Notes: generated by a model not told the origin, from the sequence alone. A stretch of 64,000 bases of DNA from Microbacterium sp. UFMG61 (GCF_015354505.1 NZ_JACAFP010000009.1:62001-126000), one strand, 5' to 3'; positions 8,224 through 17,493 are shown, counted from the stretch's first letter. Made by a program: numbers and translations.

Positions 8224-9087
8224 TCAGTACAGCGTCGCCTTGCCGTCTGCGCCGAACAGGTCGATCTTCTCCGCAGCCGTGGCCTTCATCGCCTCGAGCG
8301 CCGCCGGCTGGATCGCGTTCGGCTCGCGCAGACGACGGTCGGTGCCGAGCACCTCGCGCATGCGGTCGTGGTACGAGACCTTGATGTCGCTGGAGATGTT
8401 GATCTTGTTGACGCCGAGCTCGACCGCGCGGCGCAGCTCGGCGTCCGGGTTCGACGACCCGCCGTGCAGCACGAGCGGGATGCCGACTGCCGCCTTGATC
8501 TCCTCGAGCAGGTCGTGGCGCAGCTCGGGGTTCTTGTCGCTCGGGTAGAGGCCGTGCGAGGTGCCGATCGCGATCGCGAGGCTGTCGACCCCGGTCTCCT
8601 CGACGAAGCGCACCGCGTCGGCGGGGTTCGTGTAGATGATCTCCGCTGCGCCGGACTCGCCGTAGCTGTCGTTCGCACCGATCGTGCCGAGCTCGCCCTC
8701 CACCTGGATGCCCACGGCATGCGCGGCGTCGACGACCTTGCGGGTCAGCGCCACGTTCTCATCGAACGGCAGCAGGGACGCGTCGATCATGACCGAGGTG
8801 AAACCCGCCTTGATCGCGGTGATGATCTGCTCGTAGCTGCCGCCGTGGTCCCAGTGGATCGCGACGGGCACGCTCGAACGGTGTGCACGGGAGTGCATCG
8901 CGACGATCAGATCCGTGGTGATGTGCGACACCTCGTCGGGGTGGATCGCGATGATGACCGGGGCCGACTTCTCTTCGCTGACATCCATGATGCCGTTGAA
9001 CATCGCCCAGTCGCTGATGTTGAACGCCGGGATGGCGAAGTTGTTCTCGTTGGCGACATCGAGGATGGATTTGCCGGTGTAGAGCAC
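8224..9087 (-). CDS. Class II fructose/tagatose-bisphosphate aldolase family protein
   Basis: A 287-residue class II (zinc) ketose-bisphosphate aldolase. Typical motifs are NFAIPAFNISD at the N-terminus, the catalytic Asp and first zinc His in AIHWDHGG, EGELGTIG with the next metal ligand, AIAIGTSHGLY, and the phosphate-binding LVLHGGSSNP and KINISSDIK. Length and motifs fit the GatY/KbaY/FbaA branch, so fructose- and tagatose-bisphosphate cannot be told apart by eye. It cleaves the bisphosphate made by the operon's kinase into two trioses for glycolysis. It sits 18 bases upstream of the kinase start and 46 bases after the second permease gene. Confidence 0.88.
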   Translation of the reverse strand: MLYTGKSILDVANENNFAIPAFNISDWAMFNGIMDVSEEKSAPVIIAIHPDEVSHITTDLIVAMHSRAHRSSVPVAIHWDHGGSYEQIITAIKAGFTSVMIDASLLPFDENVALTRKVVDAAHAVGIQVEGELGTIGANDSYGESGAAEIIYTNPADAVRFVEETGVDSLAIAIGTSHGLYPSDKNPELRHDLLEEIKAAVGIPLVLHGGSSNPDAELRRAVELGVNKINISSDIKVSYHDRMREVLGTDRRLREPNAIQPAALEAMKATAAEKIDLFGADGKATLY

Positions 9088-9133
9088 GTGATTCTCCTGT
9101 TTTCGTGGTGGTCGGGGATCCGTCGGCGCGACG

Positions 9134-9979
9134 TCAGCTCTTCACGGACCCCGCCGTGAGACCGCTGATGAAGTACCGCTGGAAGAAGAGGAAGAGGATG
9201 AGCACGGGAATGGAGCCGAGCACGCTCATCGCCATGATCTGGTTCCACTCGTACGAGTGCTGACCCATGAGGAGCTGGATGCCGATGGGCACCGTGCGCA
9301 TGTCGATCGTGCGGGTGAGCGTCAGCGCGAACAGGTACTCGTTCCACGCGATCATAAACGTGTAGATGCCGACCGACACGATGCCGGGGATCGAGATCGG
9401 CACCAGGATGCGCCACAGCGCCGTCATGGACCCGGCGCCGTCGACACGGACGGCCTCGTCGAGCTCCTTCGGGAGGGTGTTGAAGTAGCCGGTCATCATG
9501 ATGATCGCGTAGGGCAGCGTGAACACCATGTAGGTGAGGATCAGCCCGAGATACGAGTTGTAGAGACCGAGGGCGACCATCAGCCCGAAGTACGGGATCA
9601 GCAGCGTGATCGGCGGCACGGCCTGCACGCTGACGATCACGACGTTCAGGATGCGCTTGCCGCGGAAGTCGAAGCGGCTGAACGCGTAGGCCGCCTGGAT
9701 CGCGACGAGAAGAGTCAGGATCGTGACGGAGCCGGCGACGACGTAGCTGTTCAGGAAGAACCGCATCGTCTCGGGGTTCGTGAAGATCGCGATGTACGCA
9801 TCGAACGAGAACGTGTCGGTGACCAGTCGGGGCGGCAGCTCGAAGATCTGGGTGTTCGACTTGAACGAGCTCGAGAGCATCCAGAGCACGGGGCCCGCGG
9901 CGAACACGGCACCGAGGATGAGGCCGATCATCACGCCGGTCTTGGCGACTCGACGCTGGTTCTGAACCGTGAGAGCCAT
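9134..9979 (-). CDS. Carbohydrate ABC transporter permease (MalG-like)
   Basis: A 281-residue inner-membrane permease with six predicted helices. The EAA loop PKELDEAVRVDGAGSMTALW, which contacts the ATPase, is in its usual place in the C-terminal half, and the short C-terminus ending GLTAGSVKS is typical of MalG-like subunits. The ATG at 9979 follows the stop of the partner permease by two bases. With that permease it forms the membrane channel of a CUT1-type sugar importer. No ATPase gene is in the operon, so a shared MsmK/UgpC-type ATPase elsewhere is presumably used. Confidence 0.93.
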   Translation of the reverse strand: MALTVQNQRRVAKTGVMIGLILGAVFAAGPVLWMLSSSFKSNTQIFELPPRLVTDTFSFDAYIAIFTNPETMRFFLNSYVVAGSVTILTLLVAIQAAYAFSRFDFRGKRILNVVIVSVQAVPPITLLIPYFGLMVALGLYNSYLGLILTYMVFTLPYAIIMMTGYFNTLPKELDEAVRVDGAGSMTALWRILVPISIPGIVSVGIYTFMIAWNEYLFALTLTRTIDMRTVPIGIQLLMGQHSYEWNQIMAMSVLGSIPVLILFLFFQRYFISGLTAGSVKS

Positions 9980-9981
9980 GA

Positions 9982-10905
9982 TCAGTCCCTCGCTTTCTGG
10001 TGACGGACGTAGAAGACGGCGAGCACCATCGACATGAGCAGGACCAGCACGGCGGAGGTCGCCGCGAGCGAGAAGTCGTATTTGGCGAAGGCGAGCTTGT
10101 ACGTGAAGGTGCTGAGCACCTCGGTCACGTCGATCGGTCCGCCACCTGTGGTCATCCAGATCAGGGCGAACTGCTGCGAGGTCCAGATCAGGTCGAGGAG
10201 CACGAGGCTGACGATGATCGGCCGCAGCTGCGGGATGGTGACGTTCCAGAACCTCTGGATGGCCCCCGCGCCGTCGACCGTGGCGGCCTCGTTCAGCTCG
10301 TTCGGGATGCCCTGGAGGCCGGCCAGCAGACTCACCATGAAGAAGGGGTAGCCGGCCCAGATGTTGATGAAGATGATCGTTCCGAGCGCGAGCTGCGGCG
10401 ACGCGAGCCACTCGATGTCGGTGTTGAGCAGGAAGTTCACGACGCCGTTCGGGGCGAGGAGCATGCGCCACAGCACGGCGATCACCGCCACGGTGAACAG
10501 CCACGGCAGCACGTACAGTGCCCGGAAGAAGGAGCGCGAGAACCGGCCGAGCAGCGGGCTGTTGAGCATCATCGCGAAGGCGAGTCCGAGCACCAGGTGC
10601 GCGACCACACTCGTCACCGTGAAGAGGATCGTGTTGCCGGTCGCCTTCCAGAAGCGCGGGTCCCCCAGGATCTCGACGTAGTTGCCGATGCCGACGAACT
10701 CGGGCGACTTGTTCAGGATCACGTTGTCCTGGAACGAGTACCCGATCACCATGACGATCGGCACGATCATCAGGACGAACAGCAGGATGATCGTCGGCGA
10801 GAGGAAGGCGTACGACTCGGTGGTCTTGCGCAGCTGCCGTCTGCGCCGGGACATCGGGACCCCGGTGACGATCACCTCGGTGTCGTCGACTGTTCTCAGA
10901 CTCAT
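9982..10905 (-). CDS. Carbohydrate ABC transporter permease (MalF-like)
   Basis: A 307-residue membrane permease with six helices, starting with a basic cytoplasmic segment (MSRRRRQLRKTTESYAFLSP) typical of MalF-like CUT1 subunits. The EAA loop is PNELNEAATVDGAGAIQRFW. I choose ATG 10905 because AAGGAG lies 11 bases upstream; ATG 10914 is only two bases from the same ribosome site. It follows the solute-binding protein gene and precedes the MalG-like permease by two bases. Confidence 0.92.
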   Translation of the reverse strand: MSLRTVDDTEVIVTGVPMSRRRRQLRKTTESYAFLSPTIILLFVLMIVPIVMVIGYSFQDNVILNKSPEFVGIGNYVEILGDPRFWKATGNTILFTVTSVVAHLVLGLAFAMMLNSPLLGRFSRSFFRALYVLPWLFTVAVIAVLWRMLLAPNGVVNFLLNTDIEWLASPQLALGTIIFINIWAGYPFFMVSLLAGLQGIPNELNEAATVDGAGAIQRFWNVTIPQLRPIIVSLVLLDLIWTSQQFALIWMTTGGGPIDVTEVLSTFTYKLAFAKYDFSLAATSAVLVLLMSMVLAVFYVRHQKARD

Positions 10906-10987
10906 GGGAAGCATGGCTCCTTGGTTGGTCGGGTGCCGCATCGCATCGGGAGCGATGCGGCACCCCGTTCATTCGGGAAGCGGGTGA

Positions 10988-12283
10988 TCAGAACTCCGCT
11001 TTCCAGCTCTCCTGCGCCTTCGTGAGCGCGTCGTCGATCGACTGCTGACCGTCGAAGGCCGACTGCAGCTGCTCGCCGAGCTGACGCATCAGCTCTTCGG
11101 CGACCGGAAGCCCGGTGAACTCGTTCGCGGGGTATCCGGCCTGGTAGATCTCGAACGCCTGCGCGAACAGCTCGTCGTCCTCCACGAACCCGGGAACGGA
11201 CTTCGAGTTGCCGGGGAAGGCATTCGCCATGGTCGAGAGCTCGGAGTTGGTCTCCTCGCTCATCAGGAACTCGACCAGCTTGAACGCCGCATCCTTGTGC
11301 TCCGAGTTCTCGGCCACGCCGATGCCCCAGGACGCATAAGGGATGCCGCGCTCGCCGTCGTAGCCGTCTTCGGCGGGAAGAGCCGAGATAGAGAACTGCA
11401 GATCCGGGTTCGTCTCGCGAATCAGGTTGATGTGGGCGAGCGAGTCGATCATCATGCCGACTCGACCGTTGGTGAACTCCTCGACCTTGTCCTGCTCCTT
11501 CATCGTGAAGGAACCCGACGCGATCGAGCCGTCGTCCCACATGCCGCCGATGAAATCGACCGCCGAGGTGACATCGTCGTTCGTCAGGTCGGGCTGACCA
11601 TCCTTGAGCATCGAGCCGCCCGAGGCCCACACCCACGACATGACGTCGTTCTGCACGCCGTTCGGAGCCTCGAGCGAGAGCGGGAGCACCCAACCCGAGA
11701 CGTCGCCCCCGAGGGCCGAGACCTTCGATGCGGCATCCGCGAACTCGGTGCGCGTAGCCGGCGGGGCGGCGACGCCCGCGTCTGCCAGCAGGGTGTCGTT
11801 CGTGAACATCGGGTACACGAAGTTCACGACCGGGATCATGTAGGTGCTGCCGTCGACCTGGATCTGACTCGCCAGCTCGCTGTCGTCGTAGTCGTTCTCC
11901 TCCATGAGTGCGGTCAGGTCGGCGATCACGCCCTGCGACGCGAAATCGTTGACCCACGCGCCGTCGAGTCCTACGACGTCCGGCATCGTTCCGGATGCCG
12001 CTCCTGCGAACAGCTGCTCCTTCGTCGATGCGTACGGTCCGCTCACGAGCTTCACCGTGATGCCCGGGTTGGCGTCTTCGAACTCGTCGATGAGCGCCCG
12101 GAACTCACCGTCGGGGAGCTCGGGCTCCCACCACTGCGCGAACTCGATGGTGACGTCTCCGCCATCGGATCCATCGGTTCCGCTGCCGCCTGCCGCGCAC
12201 CCCGCCACGGCCAGGACTGTCACGGCTGCTGTCGCTGCGCCGGCGAGCTTCAGAATGCGTCGCCCTCGCCCCACTGTGATCAT
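10988..12283 (-). CDS. Sugar ABC transporter solute-binding lipoprotein
   Basis: A 431-residue extracellular solute-binding protein (family 1). The N-terminus has a twin-Arg-like basic start, a hydrophobic helix and a lipobox AVAGC with the lipidated Cys at residue 29, so it is anchored outside the membrane. The mature part begins with a Gly/Ser/Asp-rich linker, then VTIEFAQWWEPELPDGEF, typical of CUT1 sugar-binding proteins. ATG 12283 is preceded by GAGGAG. It is the first gene of the sugar operon and captures the substrate for the two permeases; the sugar cannot be read from sequence. Confidence 0.92.
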   Translation of the reverse strand: MITVGRGRRILKLAGAATAAVTVLAVAGCAAGGSGTDGSDGGDVTIEFAQWWEPELPDGEFRALIDEFEDANPGITVKLVSGPYASTKEQLFAGAASGTMPDVVGLDGAWVNDFASQGVIADLTALMEENDYDDSELASQIQVDGSTYMIPVVNFVYPMFTNDTLLADAGVAAPPATRTEFADAASKVSALGGDVSGWVLPLSLEAPNGVQNDVMSWVWASGGSMLKDGQPDLTNDDVTSAVDFIGGMWDDGSIASGSFTMKEQDKVEEFTNGRVGMMIDSLAHINLIRETNPDLQFSISALPAEDGYDGERGIPYASWGIGVAENSEHKDAAFKLVEFLMSEETNSELSTMANAFPGNSKSVPGFVEDDELFAQAFEIYQAGYPANEFTGLPVAEELMRQLGEQLQSAFDGQQSIDDALTKAQESWKAEF

Positions 12284-12527
12284 CACTTCTCCTCTTCGAG
12301 ATCGTGCCGCACAGCGCTTCAATGCTCATTCGTGCGGTTTTGAGCCATGTTATGCCGACATTTGCAGGAACGTCAAGCGTTTGTACCGAGAAACCACCCT
12401 CGGCGACGGCCGATTTTCGCTCACTTCCCGAGATACCGCGGTCGGGCAGCCTGCTCGACCGCAAAACCTGTGCGGATTTGTGCCGAAGTCTGCCGATTTT
12501 TCATTCGACTGTGCTAGAGATGTGTGC
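12284..12527. promoter_or_regulatory. Divergent control region, sugar operon and DeoR regulator
   Basis: The 244 bases between the divergent genes are less GC-rich than the flanks. They contain an 11-base-arm hairpin (12438-12448 with 12452-12462, one G-T pair) and a repeated GCCGATTTT word near 12410 and 12492, both possible operators for the DeoR protein. I cannot place -10/-35 boxes with confidence. Confidence 0.45.
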
Positions 12528-13331
12528 ATGGAATCACCCGCACCGTCGCAGAAGCGGCGACTCCCCGCTGGTCGCAAGGCCGATCTCGCCGCCTTCGTCG
12601 AGCAGGTCGGCGAAGTGACCGTCGGTGGTCTCGCTGAGCACTTCCGCGTCTCCATCGACACCATCCGTCGCGACCTCGACCAGCTCGATCGCGAAGGTGT
12701 GGTCGTTCGAACCCACGGCGGCGCGGTCAGCGCCGAAGCTCAGCTCAAGGACCGGGCACTCGACGTGCGTCTGCGGATGCAGACCGAGGAGAAGGAGAAG
12801 ATCGCGCGTCTCGCCGCCGGGCTGATCGACGACGGTGCTGTCGTCATGATCAACGCGGGCACGACCACTCTCGCCCTCGCGCGTGCGCTGCGCAATCATC
12901 GCGACCTCACGATCGCGACGAACAACCTGCGGATCCCTGCCGAGATCTCACCGTCGGTGTTCCGTGACCTCTACGTGTTCGGCGGAGCGGTGCGCGCCAT
13001 CACGCAGGCGACCACCGGACCCGTCACCTTCACGATGACCCCGGGCGGACCCGAGGTCGACATCCGATGCGACCTGGCGCTGATCGCCGTCGGGGCGATC
13101 GACGCGGCCGGATTCTCGACCTCCAACATGGGGGACGCCAACATGATGGCCGAGATGATCCAGCGCGCCGAGCGCACCGCCGTCCTCGCCGACTCGTCGA
13201 AGGTCGGGCGACGACTGTTCGCGCAGGTGGCGACCCTCGATCGTGCCGACTACCTGGTCACCGACACCGCCCCCGACCCCGAGTTCGCCGCGGCGCTCTC
13301 GCAGGCCGAGGTCGAGGTCGTCAGCCCCTGA
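12528..13331 (+). CDS. DeoR/GlpR family transcriptional regulator of the sugar operon
   Basis: A 267-residue regulator. The N-terminal winged helix has the DeoR signature VGGLAEHFRVSIDTIRRDL followed by DREGVVVRTHGGAV (residues about 22-65). The C-terminal DeoRC domain, related to sugar-phosphate isomerases, shows INAGTTTLALA and later VLADSSKVGRRLFAQVA. Family members usually repress and are released by a phosphorylated sugar. Divergent placement from the ABC/aldolase/kinase operon strongly suggests it controls that operon. The ATG at 12528 is the first Met before the winged helix; no strong ribosome site is seen. Confidence 0.9.
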   Translation: MESPAPSQKRRLPAGRKADLAAFVEQVGEVTVGGLAEHFRVSIDTIRRDLDQLDREGVVVRTHGGAVSAEAQLKDRALDVRLRMQTEEKEKIARLAAGLIDDGAVVMINAGTTTLALARALRNHRDLTIATNNLRIPAEISPSVFRDLYVFGGAVRAITQATTGPVTFTMTPGGPEVDIRCDLALIAVGAIDAAGFSTSNMGDANMMAEMIQRAERTAVLADSSKVGRRLFAQVATLDRADYLVTDTAPDPEFAAALSQAEVEVVSP

Positions 13332-13360
13332 CGCCTCCCCGTCGCCAGGGGCCGAACCCC

Positions 13361-13630
13361 TCAGACCGCGTCGAGGTCGGTCTCGAGCAGAGACGCGAGT
13401 TCGTCGAGCGCCTGCTCCGCGCCGTCGGCATCGGAGCGCAGGGTCACGGTCGTCCCCTTCGAGGCGCCGAGGCCCATGAGCGCGAGAATGCTCCCGGCGT
13501 TGAGCTCCGATCCTCCGGCCACCGAGATCGTGACCGGGATGCCCTTCTCCTGCACCGCCGCGACGAAGAGCTTCGCCGGTCGAGCGTGCAGCCCCGAGCC
13601 GCTTGCGATGGTCGCCTGTCGTTCTGCCAT
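13361..13630 (-). CDS. ptsH: HPr family phosphocarrier protein of the PTS
   Basis: An 89-residue phosphocarrier passing phosphate from enzyme I to sugar-specific EIIA domains. The active His is H15 in SGLHARPAKLF. The segment NAGSILALMGLGASKG covers the place of the regulatory Ser-46 of low-GC Gram-positives, though the surrounding sequence differs. The ATG at 13630 is preceded by a purine-rich AGAGAGA. It closes the fructose PTS operon, 49 bases after fruA. No enzyme I gene lies in the window. Confidence 0.93.
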   Translation of the reverse strand: MAERQATIASGSGLHARPAKLFVAAVQEKGIPVTISVAGGSELNAGSILALMGLGASKGTTVTLRSDADGAEQALDELASLLETDLDAV

Positions 13631-13679
13631 GTCGATCTCTCTCTCGTGTGATTCTCTTACCAGGATGACGCGTGGGTGG

Positions 13680-15719
13680 TCAGGCCGCCGTAGCGGCGAG
13701 CGATGCATCGCGCGAGGTCTTCGACCGAGCGAAGCGCTTGAGCCCGATCACCGCGAACGCCGTGACGAGGGTCCCCGCCACCAGGGCGATCAGGAAGCCC
13801 CAGATGGGGTCGATCGCGAAGAAGACGAAGATGCCCCCGTGCGGGGCGAGCGACTGCACGGAGAACGCCATGCTCAGTGCGCCCGTCACCGCGCCGCCGA
13901 GCATCGAGGCGGGGATCACGCGCAGCGGGTCGGCAGCGGCGAAGGGAATGGCGCCCTCGCTGATGAAGGATGCTCCCAGCAGCCAGGCCGCGACGCCGTT
14001 CTCGCGCTCGACGGGAGTGAACAGTCGACGGTCGAGCACGGTCGAGGCGAGTGCCATCGCGAGCGGAGGCACCATTCCCGCGCACATCACGGCGGCCATG
14101 ATGAGGTACGGCGTGGGGTTCTCGGTCGAGGCGGAGGCGAGTCCGGCTGTAGCGAAGGCGTAGGCCACCTTGTTGACCGGTCCCCCGAGATCGAAGCACA
14201 TCATGAGCCCCAGGATCACGCCCACCAGGACGATTCCCGAGGTGCCCGCGAGACCCGTCAGCCAGTCGTTCAGCACGAGCATCAGCCAGGCGATGGGACG
14301 ACCGAGGAACAGCAGCATCAGGCCGGATGCCGCAAGCGACGCGAGGAGCGGGATGATGACGACGGGCATGAGGCCGCGCAGCCAGCGCGGCGCATCGATG
14401 CGGCCGATGGCCCACGCGACCGTTCCGGCGAGAAGACCTCCGACGATGCCGCCGATGAAGCCGGCGTTCATGAGCACCGCGACGGCGCCGGCGACGAAGC
14501 CGGGCGCGATACCGGGCCGGTCCGCGATCGCGAAGGCGATGTAGCCCGAGAGGGCCGAGACCAGGAACCCCATCGAGGTTGCACCGATCACGAACAGCAC
14601 CGATCCGATGTACTGTCCGAGCCCACCCGCAGGCAGATCCCACAGCGCGTTCTCGAGGATCACGGTGAACGCCTGGTTGTCGGCGTTCACCTCGTAGCCG
14701 CCGAACAGGAAGCCCAGCGCGATGAGCAGACCGCCACCCGCGACGAACGGGATCATGTAGCTGACGCCGGTGAGCAGGATGCGCTGGATCCTGCGGCCCA
14801 TCGACTGCGGCGCGGCCGCGGACGAGGCACCGGATGCGGAAGACGCGGACGATCCCGCGACCTTCGCCGCCGCAGGGTCGGCTGCGGCGGCGATCGCCTC
14901 GGCGATGAGCTGCTTCGGCTCCTCGATGCCGCGCTTGACACCCGAGCGCACGACCGGCTTGCCGGCGAAGCGCTCCTGTTCGCGCACGTCGACGTCGACG
15001 GCGAAGATCACGGCATCCGCCTGGTCGATCACGCTCTGAGGCAGCGCCTTGTATCCGCTCGATCCCTGTGGCTCGACGACCAGGTCGACCCCCTGCTCCC
15101 GACCGGCCGCGGTGAGCGCATCGGCGGCCATGAAGGTGTGGGCGATGCCGGTGGCACACGCGGTGACCGCGACGATCCTGGCCCGCGATCCTGCTCCTGT
15201 CGCGGGCGCCGTGGCTGCGGTGGCCGGCTGGGTGGCGGGTGCGTCGGCCGGAGAATCGGCAGCGGGCTCATCCGCGATCGCGGCATCGACGATGCGCACC
15301 ACCTCGTCAGCCGAAGCGGCAGCACGCAGGGCCCCGGTGAACTCCTCCTGCATGAGGCTGCGGGCGAGCTTGGAGAGCATCGCGAGATGCGCCTCCGCCG
15401 CGGTGTCGGGCGCCGCGATGAGGAAGACGAGATCGGCGGGGCCGTCGGGTGCGCCGAAGTCGACGCCGGGCGCGAGCCGCGCGAAGGCGAGGGTCGGGAT
15501 CGTCACCGAAGCGCTCTTCGCGTGCGGGATCGCGATTCCGCCCGGAAGGCCGGTCTCATCCTTCTCTTCGCGCGCCCAGGCATCCGCGAAGAGGCCCTCG
15601 CCGCTGCTGGCACGGCCCTGCGCGGCGACCCGCTCTGCGAGAGCGCGGATGACCGCGGCCTTGTCGGTGCCGAGCGGCGCGTCGATGCTGACGAGCTCGG
15701 CGGTGATGGTGTCGGACAT
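13680..15719 (-). CDS. fruA: Fructose-specific PTS transporter, fused EIIABC
   Basis: A 679-residue membrane transporter that imports fructose as fructose 1-phosphate. The EIIA domain (about 1-150) has phospho-His H66 in AIPHAKS. After an Ala/Pro linker, the EIIB domain (about 180-280) carries phospho-Cys C188 in VTACATGIAHTFMA. A second Ala/Ser linker leads to EIIC (about 310-670) with about nine membrane helices and motifs such as GGLLIALGFLFGGYE and FISEGAIPFAAADP. The A-B-C order matches actinobacterial FruA. It lies 25 bases downstream of fruK and is presumably controlled by the FruR-like repressor at the head of the operon. Confidence 0.95.
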   Translation of the reverse strand: MSDTITAELVSIDAPLGTDKAAVIRALAERVAAQGRASSGEGLFADAWAREEKDETGLPGGIAIPHAKSASVTIPTLAFARLAPGVDFGAPDGPADLVFLIAAPDTAAEAHLAMLSKLARSLMQEEFTGALRAAASADEVVRIVDAAIADEPAADSPADAPATQPATAATAPATGAGSRARIVAVTACATGIAHTFMAADALTAAGREQGVDLVVEPQGSSGYKALPQSVIDQADAVIFAVDVDVREQERFAGKPVVRSGVKRGIEEPKQLIAEAIAAAADPAAAKVAGSSASSASGASSAAAPQSMGRRIQRILLTGVSYMIPFVAGGGLLIALGFLFGGYEVNADNQAFTVILENALWDLPAGGLGQYIGSVLFVIGATSMGFLVSALSGYIAFAIADRPGIAPGFVAGAVAVLMNAGFIGGIVGGLLAGTVAWAIGRIDAPRWLRGLMPVVIIPLLASLAASGLMLLFLGRPIAWLMLVLNDWLTGLAGTSGIVLVGVILGLMMCFDLGGPVNKVAYAFATAGLASASTENPTPYLIMAAVMCAGMVPPLAMALASTVLDRRLFTPVERENGVAAWLLGASFISEGAIPFAAADPLRVIPASMLGGAVTGALSMAFSVQSLAPHGGIFVFFAIDPIWGFLIALVAGTLVTAFAVIGLKRFARSKTSRDASLAATAA

Positions 15720-15744
15720 GATGACCTCCAGTGGTCGTCAGTGA

Positions 15745-16683
15745 TCAGATCGATCGAACAGAGATGTCGTGGTGCCCGAGGTCGGCCGGGGCCGGCACCT
15801 GGGTTCCGGGGAGCGATGCCGCGGCGGCACCGTAGCGGATGGCAGACGTGAGCCGGGCCTGCGCGTCTCCGCCGGCGAGATCGGCGAGCAGATATCCCGC
15901 GAGTGAGCTGTCGCCGGCACCGACGGTGCTCACGACGCGGATACGGGGCGCGGCTGCGAACCATGCCCCCTCGCCCGTCACGAGCGCCGCGCCGTCGCCT
16001 CCGAGCGTGATGAGTGCGGCCGCGACGCGTTCGGGAACGATGGCGCGGACGGCGTCGACGATCGCCTCGGGGCTGTTCCCGTCGACGGGCACGCCGAGCA
16101 GTTCTGCGAGCTCCTCATCGTTCGGTTTGATCAGGTCGACCGATGCACGGGCGACGACCTCGTGAAGAGCGGGCCCGGATGCGTCGACGGCGATGCGCGG
16201 CGAACCGCTCCCCCACCGATCGCGCACCGCGGCTACGACATCGACGTAGAACGACGCGGCCGCCGAGTCAGGAAGCGACCCCGCGAGAACGAGCCAGTCG
16301 GCATCCGCGCTCGCGTCGACCACCGCGGTCATCACGGCCGCCGAGTCCACGAGGCTCAGGGGGCTGCCCGGGAGATTGACCTTGGTGGTGATCCCCTCGC
16401 GATCCGTGATCGCAAGGTTCGTCCGCACCTGCCGCACGACCGGAACGGTGACGGTCGGGATGCCAGCAGCGGCGAGCGGAGCACGGTAGGGGTCGTCGAT
16501 CGCGAGCGGCAAGACAGCCACGGTGTCGACTCCCGCAGCGGCGACCACGCGCGCGACGTTCACGCCCTTCCCTCCGGCCTCTTCCCGTGCAGAGAGGGCG
16601 GCTTGCACCGCACCCGGACGCAGAGCCTCGTCGAGTGCGATGGTCCGGTCGAGCGCCGGGTTGACGGTGAGAGTGACGATCAT
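15745..16683 (-). CDS. fruK: 1-phosphofructokinase
   Basis: A 312-residue PfkB-family kinase converting fructose 1-phosphate to fructose 1,6-bisphosphate. The N-terminus MIVTLTVNPALDRTI and GGKGVNVARV (PfkB signature 1) are typical of FruK/LacC enzymes. The catalytic Asp lies in VSTVGAGDSSLAGYLL (signature 2). Substrate choice is supported by its place between fruR and fruA. The ATG overlaps the fruR stop by four bases (ATGA), implying translational coupling. Confidence 0.94.
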   Translation of the reverse strand: MIVTLTVNPALDRTIALDEALRPGAVQAALSAREEAGGKGVNVARVVAAAGVDTVAVLPLAIDDPYRAPLAAAGIPTVTVPVVRQVRTNLAITDREGITTKVNLPGSPLSLVDSAAVMTAVVDASADADWLVLAGSLPDSAAASFYVDVVAAVRDRWGSGSPRIAVDASGPALHEVVARASVDLIKPNDEELAELLGVPVDGNSPEAIVDAVRAIVPERVAAALITLGGDGAALVTGEGAWFAAAPRIRVVSTVGAGDSSLAGYLLADLAGGDAQARLTSAIRYGAAAASLPGTQVPAPADLGHHDISVRSI

Positions 16684-17477
16684 GCGACCCAGACCTCCAC
16701 GTCGGCCTCCGCAAGCGCAGCCGCGAGGTCGGCTGACGGCTCCGCATCCGTCACGAGCACGTCGACGTCGCTCAACGCCGCGAACGACACGAGCAGCTCT
16801 CTGTCGTGCTTGCTGGAGTCCGCCACCACGATCACGCGGCGTGCCGCGCGAACGATGGCGGCCTTGACAGATGCCTCGTCAGGGTCGGGCGTGCTGAGCC
16901 CGAATCCGGCCGAGATGCCGTTGGCCCCGATGAACGCGACGTCGGGGCGCAGCCTGCCGATGGTCGCGACCGTCTCGGCCCCGACCGCCGCAGCGGTGAC
17001 CCCACGGATCCTGCCGCCGATGACGGTGAGCGAGATGTCGTCCGCCACCGCGAGCAGCGGGGCGATCGTCAGCGAGTGCGTCACAGCCTCGACGCGCGCA
17101 CGCGAACCCTCGAGCGCGAGTGTGGCATTCGCCGACAGCCCTTCGGCCACGGCTGCGGCCGTCGTACCCGCATCGATGAACACGGATCCATGGAAATCCG
17201 CGCCGAGCGCCGAGAGGGCGCGGGCGGCGATCGCCCGCTTCGCCGGCCCGTGCTGCTGGACGCGCTCGAGGACCGAGACCTCATTGGTACTGTCGTCGTC
17301 CTTCGCGACCGCTCCGCCGTGGACCCGTACGAGCGACCCCGCCTCGTCGAGAGCGGCGAGATCACGGCGAATCGTCTCCGTCGTCACGTCGAAGCGCTGC
17401 GCCAGGTCGACGACCGAGACTCGTCCGTCGTCTGCCAGGATCCGTTCGATTCCCTGCTGGCGCTCCATCGCGTACAT
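16680..17477 (-). CDS. fruR: DeoR family transcriptional repressor of the fructose operon
   Basis: A 265-residue DeoR/GlpR regulator. The winged helix reads ERQQGIERILADDGRVSVVD then RFDVTTETIRRDL and VRVHGGAV; the effector domain has FIDAGTTAAAVAEGL and VVADSSKHDRELLVSF. First gene of fruR-fruK-fruA-ptsH, so it is expected to be autoregulated and to sense fructose 1-phosphate or a bisphosphate, as described for actinobacterial FruR. ATG 17477 is chosen because GGAG lies five bases upstream; ATG 17468 is an alternative. A near-perfect 17-base palindrome sits 16 bases upstream. Confidence 0.88.
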   Translation of the reverse strand: MYAMERQQGIERILADDGRVSVVDLAQRFDVTTETIRRDLAALDEAGSLVRVHGGAVAKDDDSTNEVSVLERVQQHGPAKRAIAARALSALGADFHGSVFIDAGTTAAAVAEGLSANATLALEGSRARVEAVTHSLTIAPLLAVADDISLTVIGGRIRGVTAAAVGAETVATIGRLRPDVAFIGANGISAGFGLSTPDPDEASVKAAIVRAARRVIVVADSSKHDRELLVSFAALSDVDVLVTDAEPSADLAAALAEADVEVWVA

Positions 17478-17493
17478 CGCTGCTCCGTTGCTG

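Noticed and set aside
9134..10972. A single 612-residue frame spanning both sugar permeases
   Set aside because: The upstream part is out of frame with the MalF-like gene; the MalG-like protein has its own ATG at 9979.
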